A stretch of 64,000 nucleotides of DNA from Diphasiastrum complanatum (GCA_029204225.1 MU831867.1:35594-99593), one strand, 5' to 3'; positions 11,117 through 22,949 are shown, counted from the first letter of the stretch. Notes: generated by a model from the sequence alone, not told the origin. Made by a program: numbers and translations.

Positions 11117-12830
11117 ATGCTTGCAGAGATTATCCCAATCGTATCCTCAATGTCTCATAACACATCTCCAAGTCACGGATCTGCCCGCAATCACAAGTCA
11201 TCCCGTTTTTCATCCATGAGTGACGATGAAGTCCTCAGTTATATGGATGGGATGTTTTCCTCGCGTGCAGATAGAATCATGGAGAAACTACGGACTCGTT
11301 GGGATGCACGGAGTTCAGATAGGTTGTCCACATCATCTCTTCTAAGGAGATCCAGTCCCCACAACCCTCCGCCCGAGGTGTTCCCCCCTTCCACGAGGGT
11401 CTATCTGAGCGGGAGTCCTTCCCCCGTGCACTCTAATGCCAGTGCCTCTTCTCGACATTCCGGCCGGGAAAAGAGCAATCGTAGGAGGAGGAGTCACCTC
11501 AACGATGGCTCCTATTGTGGCGATGACGCCAATAATGTCGCGCTTCATGTGGCCTCGAGTCCAGCACATCCATCTAGCAGGCCTCGTCGTAGGTCTTCCA
11601 AGAAGCAACGTGGATGGTGCGTGATACTTTGACTCTTGTATCTGTCACACCTGATTATCCCAATACCCCCACACTCTATCCTTACATTTTTTCTTCTTTG
11701 GTACCCACGCTCCCTATGGGGTCTCCATGGCACCATGATCTCTCTTGCCAGGCCACTCCACCCATTTTGTCTCCCATTCAAACCCCTGTTGGTAGCACTC
11801 CCGCTCAAACCCCTCTCCAACTTTCTCCTCTTCGTACCCCTCCCCACTCTTCTCGTGATCGCCTTCAAACTCTTCCCCAAATCATTCCCGTTGTAGCCAC
11901 CTCCCCCACTCCTCTTGACACTCCCTTTGCCACCTCTCCATCAGCTGACGTCTTGCCATCCTATGACATAGATGTGGAGAAGCACATAGTGGAGGATGAC
12001 CGTGGTGGTCACGTCATCACTCGCATGAGGCAACTCACGCATGTGGTCTTCAACAGGGACATTTTCAAGGACTGGCGCAAACAAAGTGATGAGGAAAAGA
12101 ATCGTTGTATAGAGAATTTCCAGTCTCCTCCCCTGATTTGGAATCTGACCGAATATGGATGGGACTACGCATGGGAAGCATGATGAGCCACCGCAAATCA
12201 AAGATCCGAGATGCGGTGAGAGCTGGCAAATCTAGGCCATACAACATGCACAAGGACGATTGGAAGTTTGCAAAGAAAGAATTTTGAGAAGATCTAGATC
12301 GTTTCAAGCAACAAAGAGAGGTAGCTAAGAAGCGAATGGAGACGACAGGGCCCTCGCACCTGGGCAGTGGTGGCCAAGATTCTTTTCATGCCCATTTCAT
12401 AAGTCTCCCCACCTATAAGTTGAACTTGTTTTGGTCATAATTCATATTTTATTTGTGGATATGTTTAAATTAAATTACAATCACCAATTTGTCAGTTCAT
12501 GCATAAATCTGCCGTAAAGCGGTCTCCCACAAAAGAGGAGTACAAGTATGCATATTCCAACAACTTGCAATCATTACTCAAATTATTGGAGAGACAAGGA
12601 GTAGAAATTGACTGGGATGGATATTCTGAGGTATGTATTATGGTTTCAACATCTATTTTGACTTCACCACATTCATTCGGTCGGACACTCTAACAACATC
12701 ACTTACAAAATTTACACATCTTCATTGCATGCATGTATCGTAGTCCTAGTCTCATGCATCGCAATCACATGAATCTGATGACCATGGCCAGGATGGGGAT
12801 AATTCAGCTGGATCTAATAATTAGGCGTTT
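11117..12830 (+). pseudogene. En/Spm-type transposon ORF relic, copy 2
   Basis: The best preserved of three related fragments. Plus-strand frames 11117-11632 (Ser/Arg-rich, FSSMSDDEVLSYMDGMF) and 11614-12183 (Pro/Thr-rich, then SYDIDVEKHIVEDDRGGH and FNRDIFKDWRKQSDEEKNR) run into SMMSHRKSKIRDAVRAGKSR and DDWKFAKKEF in a shifted frame (12178-12287). After an intron-like gap come RSPTKEEYKYAYSNN and LLERQGVEIDWDGYSE (12515-12630), and a final Ser/Gln/Asp-rich end SHESDDHGQDGDNSAGSNN (about 12765-12823). Resemblance to Transposase_24 of plant En/Spm elements is plausible but not proven. At least one frameshift (about 12110-12180) and a stop inside the block indicate decay. Confidence 0.45.
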
Positions 12831-12867
12831 CATTTTGATATATATTTGTAATTTGAACATTTATGTA

Positions 12868-13352
12868 TCAATATATATAATTTGTTGAAGTTAAGCCCTC
12901 TACATGGCTTTTCAATTGCATGTAGTCCAGTTTTAGGATAGAATGGAGCCATTTGACAAGGTTATAATGATGTCCATGGGAGAACCTTGGCCACCACTCC
13001 CAAGGTGTGAGGGTCCCTACAGTCTCCTGTAGCTTCTTAGCGGCCTTCTGTTGTTGTTTGACACAATCTGGATTTTCGGAAAATCCTTTCTTCACAAACT
13101 TCAAGTCTTCCTTGTGTCTTGATTCGGATGGATATTCTAGATCCGAGGTATATATGGCTTCAAGATATACTTTAACTTCACTACATTCATGTGGTCTGAC
13201 TTTTACTCTCATCACATTTCTCAGATAACTAAATTATATTCATTGGATGCAGATATCACAGTCTCAATCTCATGCATCGCAGTCACAGGAGTCCGATTGC
13301 GACATCAATGGCCAGGATGAGGACCACTCAGCTGGATCTAATTATAATTAGG
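12868..13352 (+). pseudogene. Inverted and duplicated piece of the same transposon ORF (copy 3)
   Basis: On the minus strand, 13110-12950 encodes LKFVKKGFSENPD and VKQQQKAAKKLQET, homologous to DDWKFAKKEF and FKQQREVAKKRMET of copy 2. On the plus strand, 13122-13200 encodes SDGYSRSEVYMASRYTLTS and 13255-13352 encodes SQSHASQSQESD...NGQDEDHSAGSN, duplicating the last two exons of copy 2 at 12610-12830. So the last exons occur twice in direct orientation with an inverted upstream exon between them. Confidence 0.5.
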
Positions 13353-13584
13353 TATATTTCACTAATCCAATTTGTAACATATCTCTGTACTTGGAACATT
13401 TATGTATGAATATATATTCGTTGAATTTAACTTTCCTTCATCAATTTTTAAGTGCTTATAATGTAACTCAAATAAATGTTGCAAATTTTTTTATTAACAA
13501 TAATGAATGAACAAATGATTTTGCTTACCAACTTCAAAAGAAGTGGTGCAAAAGACTCTTGGGGTCGGATGGAGTCCATCTTAA

Positions 13585-13622
13585 GGGCAGAATGGAGCCA
13601 GTAATTTGGCTCCATTCTACCC
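13585..13622. repeat. Hairpin-forming inverted repeat
   Basis: GGGCAGAATGGAGCCA (13585-13600) and TGGCTCCATTCTACCC (13607-13622) pair over 15 of 16 bases with a 6-base loop. The core AGAATGGAGCCA recurs once near 12938. It could be a MITE terminus or a degraded end of the neighbouring transposon. Confidence 0.6.
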
Positions 13623-13639
13623 TAATTTTTTTTTTTTCT

Positions 13640-13945
13640 GATTTTAAACCCTCGGAATAACCCTCAGAAGAGGGTAAGCTTTTGATAGAGATATACCAAG
13701 GGATATCTCGGTATAATCCTCGGAATAGAGAGGGTCACCAATAGCTTGTTGGGAGGGATATACGAGGGGCCTCGGTATATCTCTCAGTATGTGTGTGCTA
13801 TAAACAACACAAAAACAAGGTGAAGAAGCCTTGATTACCGAGGCAATTATCGAGGATCTAGTTCCTAGGCATACTTCAGGGTTTATACCAAGGCATACGA
13901 TGTTTTTTCAAAAAAAACTTCTTCGTAAAAGCCTCGGTAATAGGG
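13640..13945. repeat. Dispersed CCTCGGTAT-type motif cluster
   Basis: Variants of CCTCGGTATA occur repeatedly in both orientations: ACCCTCGGAATA, ACCAAGGGATATCTCGGTATA, ATCCTCGGAATAG, GGCCTCGGTATATCTC, TACCGAGGCAATTATCGAGG, TACCAAGGCATA and GCCTCGGTAATAG. No fixed period is evident. Possibly the subterminal repeats of a DNA transposon. Confidence 0.5.
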
Positions 13946-16484
13946 TCTGAAATCCTCCAAAATGTTGTAGTGCATCTTACGTATTATGGCTTTTAACCCA
14001 TCAAGGCCATTGAGAGAGAAATTTTCATAACACTTGGAGATGTCGGTAGACCACATAGAGGTGATTATGCTTGGCATGTTAAGGTAGAATTCAGTGGATG
14101 AGTTGCATTGCCAAAATAGATTGGTATCCACATTTAGGATACTTTGGTATGTATTTGTCTTAAGGCATGCACCCTCCATGAGGAGTGGAGACTAAATACC
14201 AAGAGCTCTTGTAAAAAATGTGGCCACCTTAGAAAAGTAGCAATCATGTGCATTGGTGATCCATCTGAAAAAAATTGTGTGCTTTAGTAAAAAAGGTAAC
14301 TCTTCTTTTCCTATTAGGTATTTTGGTATCTTATTAGCAAATGTATGCTTAATAACATTCATGGAATCATTAATAGTATTGTTAACTTAATCTAGAAAAG
14401 GGGCAAAATCTGAACTAGACAACCTTTGTAAAGCCAAATTTCTAACAAAATAGATGCACATGAAATAGGGATTACATTGGGCCCTATCCACACCATTCAC
14501 ATATAAGTTGCTAGGGATCCATTCACGCTCATCAATGGCACTCCTTAGCTTGTTTTCAGTTAAGCTCTTATCATGCAGCCATTTAGTTTTCTTTGAATAG
14601 TTTGTTACAACATGTTTGCAAATTAGGGCATGTTTAACAATCATATCATGATCATGTTCTGATATATGGGTAACATTTTAGCCAACTTAACCCATCCTTG
14701 GTACAATTCAGTAGCAACCTCATTGATATTTGATTGATGTATAGGGATATGATTAAGTCCGTTATTCAAGTTGTTCTTGCTAATAGTTTTAGTATCCATG
14801 GAAATCACATGCCCAAAACTTTCAAAAATAAAATCTTTAAATCGTTTAGTGCTAGAGCATATATAAGGTGGGATATCATTAACATCGAAGTCACAAAAGA
14901 CTTGAAAGGGCTTATACCATTCATGTTTCAAATGCAAAAAGTAAGTCCAACCAAACACAATTTGCTCAAAGATCTCATCAATAGAATCGATGTCTGCAAT
15001 AAAGTCTTGGATTAAAATTGTTTGACATTTATACTCTCAAGGCATCTATTGTAATAACGTAAATGTAAAAACATCTCCCCTTTGTTTCTCCTAACCATAA
15101 GTTGTAGCCTGCCTGCTGCATTGACCTCCAATGATCTTTTTACTTCTTCTCCTTCTTCTTGCACATGGATTAGTCTCGGTAAAAATTCAGCTTTTGTAAT
15201 GGGAAGATCTTCTTTGCCACTACTATGTCCCGCATTACTTTTATTAGGAAAGTACTTCATGTTCTTGTTGCCACTGCTTGACATGACCGAGCTTGGATTA
15301 TTCAGATTGAGGGACCCTGATCTCTTGTTTGTATTATGGAAGTATTTGTCTTGCAAGGTAGAAAAACTAGATTTTTTCAAAAGGCGCTCAATTTCACGGA
15401 TGTTCTTGGCATCTCCAAGATGTGCTAGAAGCTTAGTAGTAGGGTCATTGGTGAGTTCTATGGTGGTATCAATCATGTGTTGTCTAATGTAGAGAAAAGC
15501 AAGGTGGGCTTTAACACCATCTCTTATAGGTTTATGTAGCCAAAGAAAAAAGACATTCAATTGGTTCTGAAGGGAAGCACCAGGGAAGTATTCATCATAA
15601 ATTGATAGCGTGATCAAACCAGATAATGGAAGAGTTGTTTTTGCATTTGTCATTGCAGATAAGAAAGGTCTTTTCTAATTCCAAATTCTAGCTTGATGTA
15701 GGTTTTTTGTGTTAAAACCAGTTTTAAAATGGCCCCTAGTTCTAGCCCAGGTCTGTTCAGAAGGACATCTCAAAAGCTCAAATTTGCTCATTTTTATGAC
15801 AATATCAAAAGCAATAAGGGGGTCAAAAGTAGGATTCTTATGTAAAACCGCTTGCTTGCAGGTCTGGACTTCAATATTAGTAATATGAGTAAGAGAAATC
15901 CAAAGTTCAATAGTGATTGGGGCCAAAACATTTATAGACAGAAGGCTCCATAGCTTGTAGGCAATTTTGGAAGACTTAAACTCAATAGTACTGGGCACCA
16001 GAGATACTTGGCAACTCTTATCTTGGCAAAACTCAAAGTAAGACTGATTATCTGCTTCACAGATTTCTTGTGAGAAGGGCTCTAGTTGGGAAGTACTATC
16101 CTCATCAAGGTCATCAATAAAAATCAATGGATGAGGCGAGAGAGGGGGTTCAGTGGGGATAGGGATATCAGTAGTCAAGGCACCATTAATGATAATTGCA
16201 AAATCTTTCTTCATCAGCAATTCTATCAATATAATTGGGGAGGTTGATACAAATGTTCTCAACAATGTTCAGGGTGTCTTTTTTTTTCTAATAAAATCCA
16301 TATAAATCTTAATCCAATCCATGGTGGTCATAAGATCTACGAGGCAAAAGATTCTATCATCAGGACCATCAACATCACATGTAGCTTTATCAGTAGAAAT
16401 AATAAGATTGTGAATTTCAAGCCTTGATCTTATGGCTTTGTGGGGTTCTGGACGTCGAAATAGGTTGTTGCATCCACAAATCAC
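13883..16484 (-). pseudogene. Degenerate long frame with possible reverse-transcriptase motif
   Basis: From 16484 down to 15012 one minus-strand frame runs with only two in-frame stops (16271-16269 and near 15677). A second frame runs from 14644 to 13883 with about two stops, and a third piece covers 14958-14641. The upstream part includes LITLSIYDEYFPGASLQNQL and NIREIERLLKKS. The last part reads FFRWITNAHDCYFSKVATFF and later SMWSTDISKCYENFSL followed by LDGLKAIIRKM, which resembles RT finger sequence followed by palm motif A (an Asp followed by an aromatic). No family was recognised; a Penelope-like or other non-LTR RT is one possibility. An initiator-tRNA primer site 1 kb upstream on the same strand (17488-17476) suggests an LTR element instead. 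Confidence 0.35.
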
Positions 16485-17475
16485 TCCAAAGCACTATGGG
16501 CTACTCTCCAATCGTCGCGCACGCACTGTGGCCCATCTTTCCACAGCCATCTCCCTCCCTCTTCAACTATGGCAACTCTGAGGGTTTTACAAGTGTCTAA
16601 ACAAACTGATCGAATGGTCTCCTCTCACCACGGTTGTCCACAGCCGTCAAGGAGCAATTTAATCCTACTAGGGCACCCACCATAAGCAACTTACAGTTCA
16701 GACTTGGGTTTTCCACAGAGAAAGATTCTCATTTTTCTCTATTTCAACCCTAGTTGTCCATTCTTCATAGCAAAAGATGAAGATTGATCTCTAATAACAG
16801 CATGGCCGCCCACGGCCTCTTGTAGGACCACTCGCCCTACCAACGCGCTCCCTTGTGGATCTTTACTGCTCAGAAATGATTTCAGATAATGAAAGATATG
16901 AAGCCTTCTCTTTTGAAACCCCAGCCTTGGTTTTTGGCTGCTTACTAATTACTTTTTCATCCTTCCATGCTTGAGCATGGCTTCTTGCAGTCATCACCTA
17001 GCTACTCCAATGCCCTACTGTAGCTTCTTACAGTAGCAAAAACAATCTCTTATAGAGAAAGATCCAAGCTTTTTGCTCTGTAAACCCAAGTCTGCAAAGA
17101 CTAAGCCTTGTTGCATGTTCCTAGAACTGGTTGTAATCCAAATACTGAGAACCAAATTGCTATGGTTGCCTTGTCTGTCCAACCACCATTGTCAGCTCTT
17201 CTCGACACAAAACCGTTCGTCAATTCATTGAGAATTGCTCCCGTTATCAGTATTTCTTATGGGTTGCCTCATAGCCTGCCTGCTATGAAATTTTCTTTTA
17301 CTTTGATTCTACGAATTGATTCTGTATGCACTGAATCAAAGGGTTTTGCATCTCTGATCACCCAGACCATCCTGTACCCCGTACGACATCCTTATTGTTG
17401 CTCGGTTCTGATGCTACCATCGATGGAATCACTCTTCCAAGAGCTTTGATCGTGCACGTTCCTCCATAGCCTAAA
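16485..17475 (-). other. Possible retroelement leader, no gene
   Basis: About 1 kb between the primer site on the minus strand and the degenerate frame. GC is higher than in the surroundings, with no sustained sense frame. Consistent with an untranslated leader of an LTR element, but nothing proves it. Confidence 0.35.
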
Positions 17476-17488
17476 GGCTCTGATACCA
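17476..17488 (-). promoter_or_regulatory. Primer-binding site on minus strand (initiator tRNA-Met)
   Basis: The plus strand reads GGCTCTGATACCA, so the minus strand reads TGGTATCAGAGCC, the same 13-base site seen next to two other LTR ends in this window (21694 and 35440). The adjacent sequence at 17489 is expected to be an LTR end. Confidence 0.75.
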
Positions 17489-17885
17489 AGTTAACATTCT
17501 ATGCAGAAATTTTGATCTAGTGCAGAATGCACATCAGAGATGCAATCACTGACTTATTGCCAACCATCAAAACCATAAACAACATCCACAAGTAATAGAG
17601 TGATGGAGGAGCTCACATAAGCAAAGAGCTCACAAAGCAAAAGCATCTTTATTACAAAGAGAATGATACATATACAAGCAAAGGTCCCCTTTAGCATGGG
17701 GATGCCACGTGGCATAAGCCTAATAAATGCATTAATTTCATTGTGGCCTCTACGTGGCATTTTAGCCTATATACAGGTAAACTCCCGTTATCGGCCCGGG
17801 ACAAGCCCTTGGGCTAGCTTCTTAACTAAAGCCTACCTACCAAACTAAAACAGTTCATAACAACTGTAAACTACACTAACATTAC
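17489..17885 (-). repeat. LTR-like remnant on minus strand
   Basis: About 400 bp directly upstream, on the minus strand, of a tRNA-iMet primer site. On that strand it has a TATATAGG box near 17775 and an AATAAA-type signal near 17650, in the order expected for U3-R-U5. Terminal TG/CA bases are not clean and no partner LTR was found, so this is a relic. Confidence 0.5.
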
Positions 17886-19287
17886 AAACATAGTTGAGCT
17901 TATTAATTCTAACTGTTTCAAGGGTGGTCACCACGTGCTAATTAGTGTAGAAACTCGAGGTACCATCATATGTATGATGAGAGTTCTTTGTATATACACT
18001 TTTTGAGAAAGAGAAATTTTGAGTCATTGGAGAGAATATTCCTCTTAGGATCCCCATGCAACTTGAATAAGCAATTGACCTCCTATTCTTGCATTATAGC
18101 AGTCAAACACCATGCAAGTGCTCCTATGTCCAATTATAGGTCTGGACCCTCATATGATTATTAATTACTTTATCGGCCAAGCCTGAAATGACGAGGCATA
18201 ACTAGTAACCACATACACTAGAGTGACCGACTATCCATGTCAAGAATTATGCCGAATCCCTCATACTGGACATGGACGTAACATAGGGACAACTAAAGTG
18301 GTTCTTTAGTCTCATGACATTGCTTGGCATGTCGAGTTGCAAGGGACGATTGAACAAAAATGGACCAATCAAGTTGCAATTATTCAATTGAGCCACTAAA
18401 GTTGCAACAATGCATGTAAGTGTCTGTATGTTTTTTTTTTATTGTTGTCATGTCTTTGCCCATGCACACTCTGAATCAAAGCAAAGAAAATGTCAACTAG
18501 TATGCCAAACTTCTAGGAGAATAGGATTTTAAGATAGTCGCTTACTTTGCATCCAATTTCACACATTGTTGACCTTGCCTTGCAAAGGCAATACTATGTG
18601 TTGAGGTCGGTCAATGGAGTTTGGAAGAAAGTCAACGTTAAAAAATAAATTTTGGTGTTGGTTGAACACTTGAGGTCTGGACCTTGGTGGAAGACTGAAA
18701 TAATGTCGTACTATACCAACAAAGTTAATATAGATTTTGTAGTAAATAATGTCGAACCCATAGAGGACAGCGTTAGAAAGTTATGTATTTGGTACAATTT
18801 ATGATTTATTTCGAGTGAAGTGGCTTCGGGCATTATTCTGGTTGTCAACAGACATTAGAAAGAAACCAGTATTACTTGTGTTGGGGGTGTGTAGTGTTAA
18901 TAATTCCATAACAGCAGTCTTGTCTCTATCAAATCGAATGAAATGCATTCTATAGGTGAGATGTTATCATAGTAGTATAATAGTACTACATTTCAACTGA
19001 TTAATGTGTCAATAGAGAGTCGAGAAATGTTCGATGTATTCATGTTTGTGCAAACAATTAGTCAATCGCGTTTGCGAACTATTCATTTCTAGACAAAAGA
19101 CCTCAACAACTTAAGTCCAAGGTTATGGTTAAAGAGCACGAATAGTTTTAGAGCACGTTAGAAACTTATGTCAGTTACAAGCAAGAACACAGATCAAAGA
19201 CTCAATTCTTCAGACAGGGACTGACATCTCAAATATATACATACAATTTTATTCAATGATCGTGCTAGACTGTACCAAATTTAGACG
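17886..19287. other. No gene recognised
   Basis: AT-rich sequence without convincing coding potential or repeat boundaries on either strand. Confidence 0.5.
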
Positions 19288-20430
19288 TTATTTGAGTGCC
19301 GAAAAGAAAGTATTCGCAACAGACGAAGTGGTCAGCCTTTCGTTAATACATTCTGCATCTATTTGTTGAGCTTCAATATGAAAAGTTATCACCTCAAATT
19401 CAATAGACAAAATAGGATGCATACCATAAGTAAGAAAATATGGTGTTTGCTTCATCGTGATCTTTTCTGTGTTACAATAAGCCCAGAGAACTGATGGTAA
19501 TTTCTGATCCCCATTAGTCGCATGTGCAATAGTAATCTTGTTCAGAATCTTACATAATATTCCATAAACTCTCTCAGTCAACCCGTTTGCTTTTGGATTA
19601 TAAGGGGTTGTCTTTCTGTGTTTAATCAGAAAATATGTTGTCAACAGTTGTATTGTGTCATTTAAAAAATGTGTACCACGGTCACTTACTAATTCAAGAG
19701 GACAACCATATCTTTTGATTATAGTTTTGAATAAGAACGTTGCGACAGTTTTCGCATCGTTTCGTTTCATCGCTTCTGCTTCAACGTTCTTTGTAGCATA
19801 ATCCGTTGCAACAAGAACATAACAACACTTCGTATGTTGAATCACAGGTTTGATAGGACCGACAAAATCAATCCCCCACTTCTCAAATGGTGCAAGAGGT
19901 AGGATTGGTGTCAACGGCCAATTCATTGCTTTTGTTGGCTTTCCAGATCTCTGACATGGATCACACGAACGAATATAATTCGATACATCCTTGAACATAG
20001 TTGGCCACCAGTACTTGGCAGTCAATATTTTATTAACAATATTCTTTAAAGCAAAGTGTCCGCCAGCATCCTCTGAATGTAAGACTTGAACAACCTTTTT
20101 AAAATCTGTTGTTTCGAACATCTTCTTAGTTGATGATCAGCACCAAGCTTGTACAGGACATTGTTAATAATCGTATAAGGTGCTACCTTATATTGAAAAC
20201 TGTCTTCTTTCTCCAAATCATAACCATCTGGATATATCTGATCCTTAAGATAAGCAATGTTATCAGAATATAACAAATTCGTAGATGAGATTTCGAATAA
20301 ATTTTCGTCTGAAAAATCATCATTAATTGGTTTTTCAACTTTTCTCGTGCTGAGTCACGATAGATAGTCAGCATTTGTATGATATTTTCCTTGGCGAAGT
20401 TCTACTTAATAAGTGAATTCCTGCAGATGA
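19288..20430 (-). pseudogene. Ty3/Gypsy RNase H end and integrase relic
   Basis: On the minus strand, ELRQGKYHTNADYLS (about 20400-20345) marks the RNase H end, followed by a linker and the integrase frame 20121-19288. That frame has zinc-binding H22, C53 and C56 and catalytic D85 (GIDFVGP), D147 (VSDRGTHF) and E183 (NGLTERV), giving the exact D-x35-E spacing. Breaks are a TGA where YLSRLS is expected, a TAA a few residues earlier, and a frameshift at about 20115 between the linker and integrase. The upstream RT and the LTRs are missing. GKPTKAMNWPLTP is a typical Gypsy integrase segment. A non-functional fragment with an almost intact catalytic core. Confidence 0.88.
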
Positions 20431-20760
20431 TAGTATTGGTAGTTCTTCCAAATGTTCGTATCAAAAATTGTTGGAGTATCATTCACTATATTTACTTCAT
20501 ATGTTTTGTGTGATTTAGACCTTTTTGCTAATGATCTACTTTAGCAAAATTGCTTTTGGCCATCTTTTTTTTGCTGCTTTTAATTGAAAGCTGCTCTCTA
20601 CTATTTGAAAAGAAAAAGCTTCAAGCTATGCACTTTCGTTGGGAGTGATAAGCGAAAAGCCAAACACATTAAATTCTCTATCTCTAGAGTTGCATGAGCA
20701 TCACACCAGAATATTATTGTTGTTGGCATGCAATTCCTTTGATATGTAGGCTTCAAATTT
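20431..20760. other. No gene recognised
   Basis: Short AT-rich stretch between two minus-strand coding-like fragments; nothing recognisable. Confidence 0.4.
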
Positions 20761-21060
20761 TCATCTCTTGCTTTCAAGAGATGCATTGGGGTATGCAGGT
20801 GCATTCAAAATAGCCGAACTTGAGGTTCCAAAGTCAACTTGTGAGATCTCAGCTTTTGCCAGGAGAGAGGTACCATGCGCCTCCTCCAACATGTCAGCTA
20901 TCTTTAGTGAAGGGTTAGAACGCTCACCTTCCTCAGTTGGATTTGTCTCCAATCTTCCACTTTCATTACACATAAGGGATTCTGTGCCACTGCAATCTTG
21001 CTTGTGACTTTATTTTCTTAGAATAATTATATCAGCTTTTTGTGTAGCCTCTGGCTCGGA
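20761..21060 (-). other. Unrecognised coding-like fragment
   Basis: A minus-strand frame of about 100 codons with one internal TAA (near 21019) has balanced, protein-like composition: SEPEATQKAD, SNPSLKIADMLEEAHGTSLL and AEISQVDFGTSSSAILNAP. No family is recognised and there are no obvious splice sites. It could be a captured piece of a host gene or a chance frame. Confidence 0.3.
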
Positions 21061-21061
21061 T

Positions 21062-21136
21062 TTGCAGACAAGATTTTTCCTTGTGGAAATCGTTGGGATG
21101 ACAATTTGTAGACAAGATTTTTCCTTGTGAAAATCA
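21062..21136. repeat. Direct repeat of about 30 bp
   Basis: GACAAGATTTTTCCTTGTG occurs twice, at about 21067 and 21110, within longer similar flanks. Function unknown. Confidence 0.6.
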
Positions 21137-21199
21137 CTATCTAATAAGGTGATTAGCGACTAAGTGGAAATTCATAGCAAATTCTTATTTTGGTGGTGA

Positions 21200-21691
21200 T
21201 GAAGACTATTGCCCCTCCTGCAGACATGAACGAAGTTAGGGACGGAACGCTGAACTGGAGCTATAGTCTTTTGGGTGCCACGTGTCAATGTCTCATTGGC
21301 ACGCGGTGACTCGTTGTTATGGACCCGCGTCAGTGTGCACAACTGACGCATGTCGTTAGTCATGCGTGACTCCTATGGAGGGAGATGACTCACCTGGACT
21401 ATGTATATAGAGGTGGATCTCCATGAGCTGGGTATTCATTCTCTCCTAGAGAATGAAGAGCACTTCCACTGGTGGTCAGGTCGGGACGAGTATCTAGGCC
21501 TCAAGATATAGGTAGGTAAGGGTCGAGGGTAAGGCATGGTGGTATGGGACACCATGGCTTACATTGATGGTGGTCTGTAGCTCAAATGCACAGGAGTGAG
21601 GTGGCAGTACCTCTATGGCTGGGTGGTAACGTAGCGTTCGTCACTTGTTTGTGCTTTAGCAATGACCGGCATGACGATGGGGATTCTAACA
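21200..21691 (+). repeat. LTR remnant ending at 21691
   Basis: The stretch ends ATTCTAACA followed by GT and then a primer site, as an LTR 3' end should. A TATA-like TATATAGAGG lies near 21405 and an AGAGAATGAAGAG leader-type region follows. The left boundary is not identifiable and the start given here is arbitrary. Confidence 0.5.
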
Positions 21692-21693
21692 GT

Positions 21694-21706
21694 TGGTATC
21701 AGAGCC
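21694..21706 (+). promoter_or_regulatory. Primer-binding site (initiator tRNA-Met)
   Basis: TGGTATCAGAGCC, two bases after an LTR-like ...TAACA end. Identical to the sites at 17476 (minus) and 35440. Confidence 0.8.
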
Positions 21707-22229
21707 ACCGATCATTGTGAATAAGGTGCAATCGCTCTAACTTATGTTATTGGTTGGTTTGAACTTTTAGCTGATGTTTTTGAAGGCTTAGTTGATTTTG
21801 TTGAATCGATCTGAACAACTTTGCTTTTTGGTTTGTCTCAATCTGAGGTCGTTTTGATTGAAAACGAACCACCTTTGCTAGCTACGGTGGTAGTAGTCGG
21901 TTTCTTTTGAATGTTTTACGATTTTAAAAAAAAACTTCAAAAACCGATTTCATTTTTTGGCCTTGTTTTGGGTTTTGGAAGTCGAAAATTTTTTACAATC
22001 AAAGTTTTTTTTATTTGATGCCAAAAAAAAAATAATTCCGCGGGCACCCGCGCGTCCGCGCGGATCTGCGTGCCTGCCTGCTGGTTTTCCGTACCGTACA
22101 GTGTCAAAAATTTCTGTGCTGTTTTTTTTTTTTGGTAGCCGCTCTAGTCTGCGGGACTCCCAGAAATCAGCATACTGGAGGAGCTTTGTTTATCTATAAT
22201 AACTACTATTGACAAGAACCTTAACTCTT
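21707..22229 (+). other. Retroelement leader remnant
   Basis: Follows the primer site at 21694. No gag is recognisable. It contains several long A and T runs and a CpG-rich patch at 22035-22085. Confidence 0.35.
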
Positions 22230-22474
22230 GGTTTGTAGATATTGATCCATGGTGGATTGATAGTGGAGCAAGCGCTCACGTAACAATGCACAAGCATTAC
22301 TTCTCATCCTTGATGACCTATGAAGGTGAAACAGCCAATGATCTTGAATGTGTCATAAAAGACACTGGAACAATTTTTATTTCTCTCTCTACAAGCAAGA
22401 ATCATAATCTAGAAAATGTTTTGTTCATTTCTTTCATAACTAAGAATATTTTAAGTGTGAGTCAGAAACAATAG
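22230..22474 (+). pseudogene. Copia protease fragment
   Basis: The frame from about 22235 reads DPWWIDSGASAHVTMHKHYF, containing the DSG active site of Copia protease, then ECVIKDTGTIFISLSTSKN and NVLFISFITKNILSVSQ, which match the usual protease-to-integrase linker. It stops at 22474. Gag and everything after the protease are missing on this strand. Confidence 0.8.
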
Positions 22475-22949
22475 TTAATGTAATAACAAAACTAATTCAA
22501 TACTACCATAAACATAGTTTATTATCATTCACAAGTGCAAAAATGAACAATAGAGAAATATTGCTTCCTTGCCAATTATTAGAACTCGGATCATATAAGC
22601 AAAAACAGTAGAATAAGACTAATCATGTGTCGAATTGTCGAAAGTAGTCTATATTGTTGACTGATGAAAAATACATCTGTTGTCTACTCTGATTGCACTA
22701 TAACAATAGCACATCTAATTTTGCTATGAATTTAGCTCTTACACAAGCTGTAATCGCGATAGCTTATTATTGATCAATCTACACCTATGGCGAAACAGAT
22801 ATGAGAAGAAGAATGAATGAATATTTTTGATGAACAACTTGAAGAACATCTACTAAAATTGTTCTTAAAATGAACTAATCTAATGATCTATTTCTAGTTG
22901 TTGATGGCACAACCCTAACTGAATGCGTCGTTATCCACCTGGCAGGTGC
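22475..22949. other. No gene recognised
   Basis: AT-rich, no coding motif seen. Confidence 0.4.
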
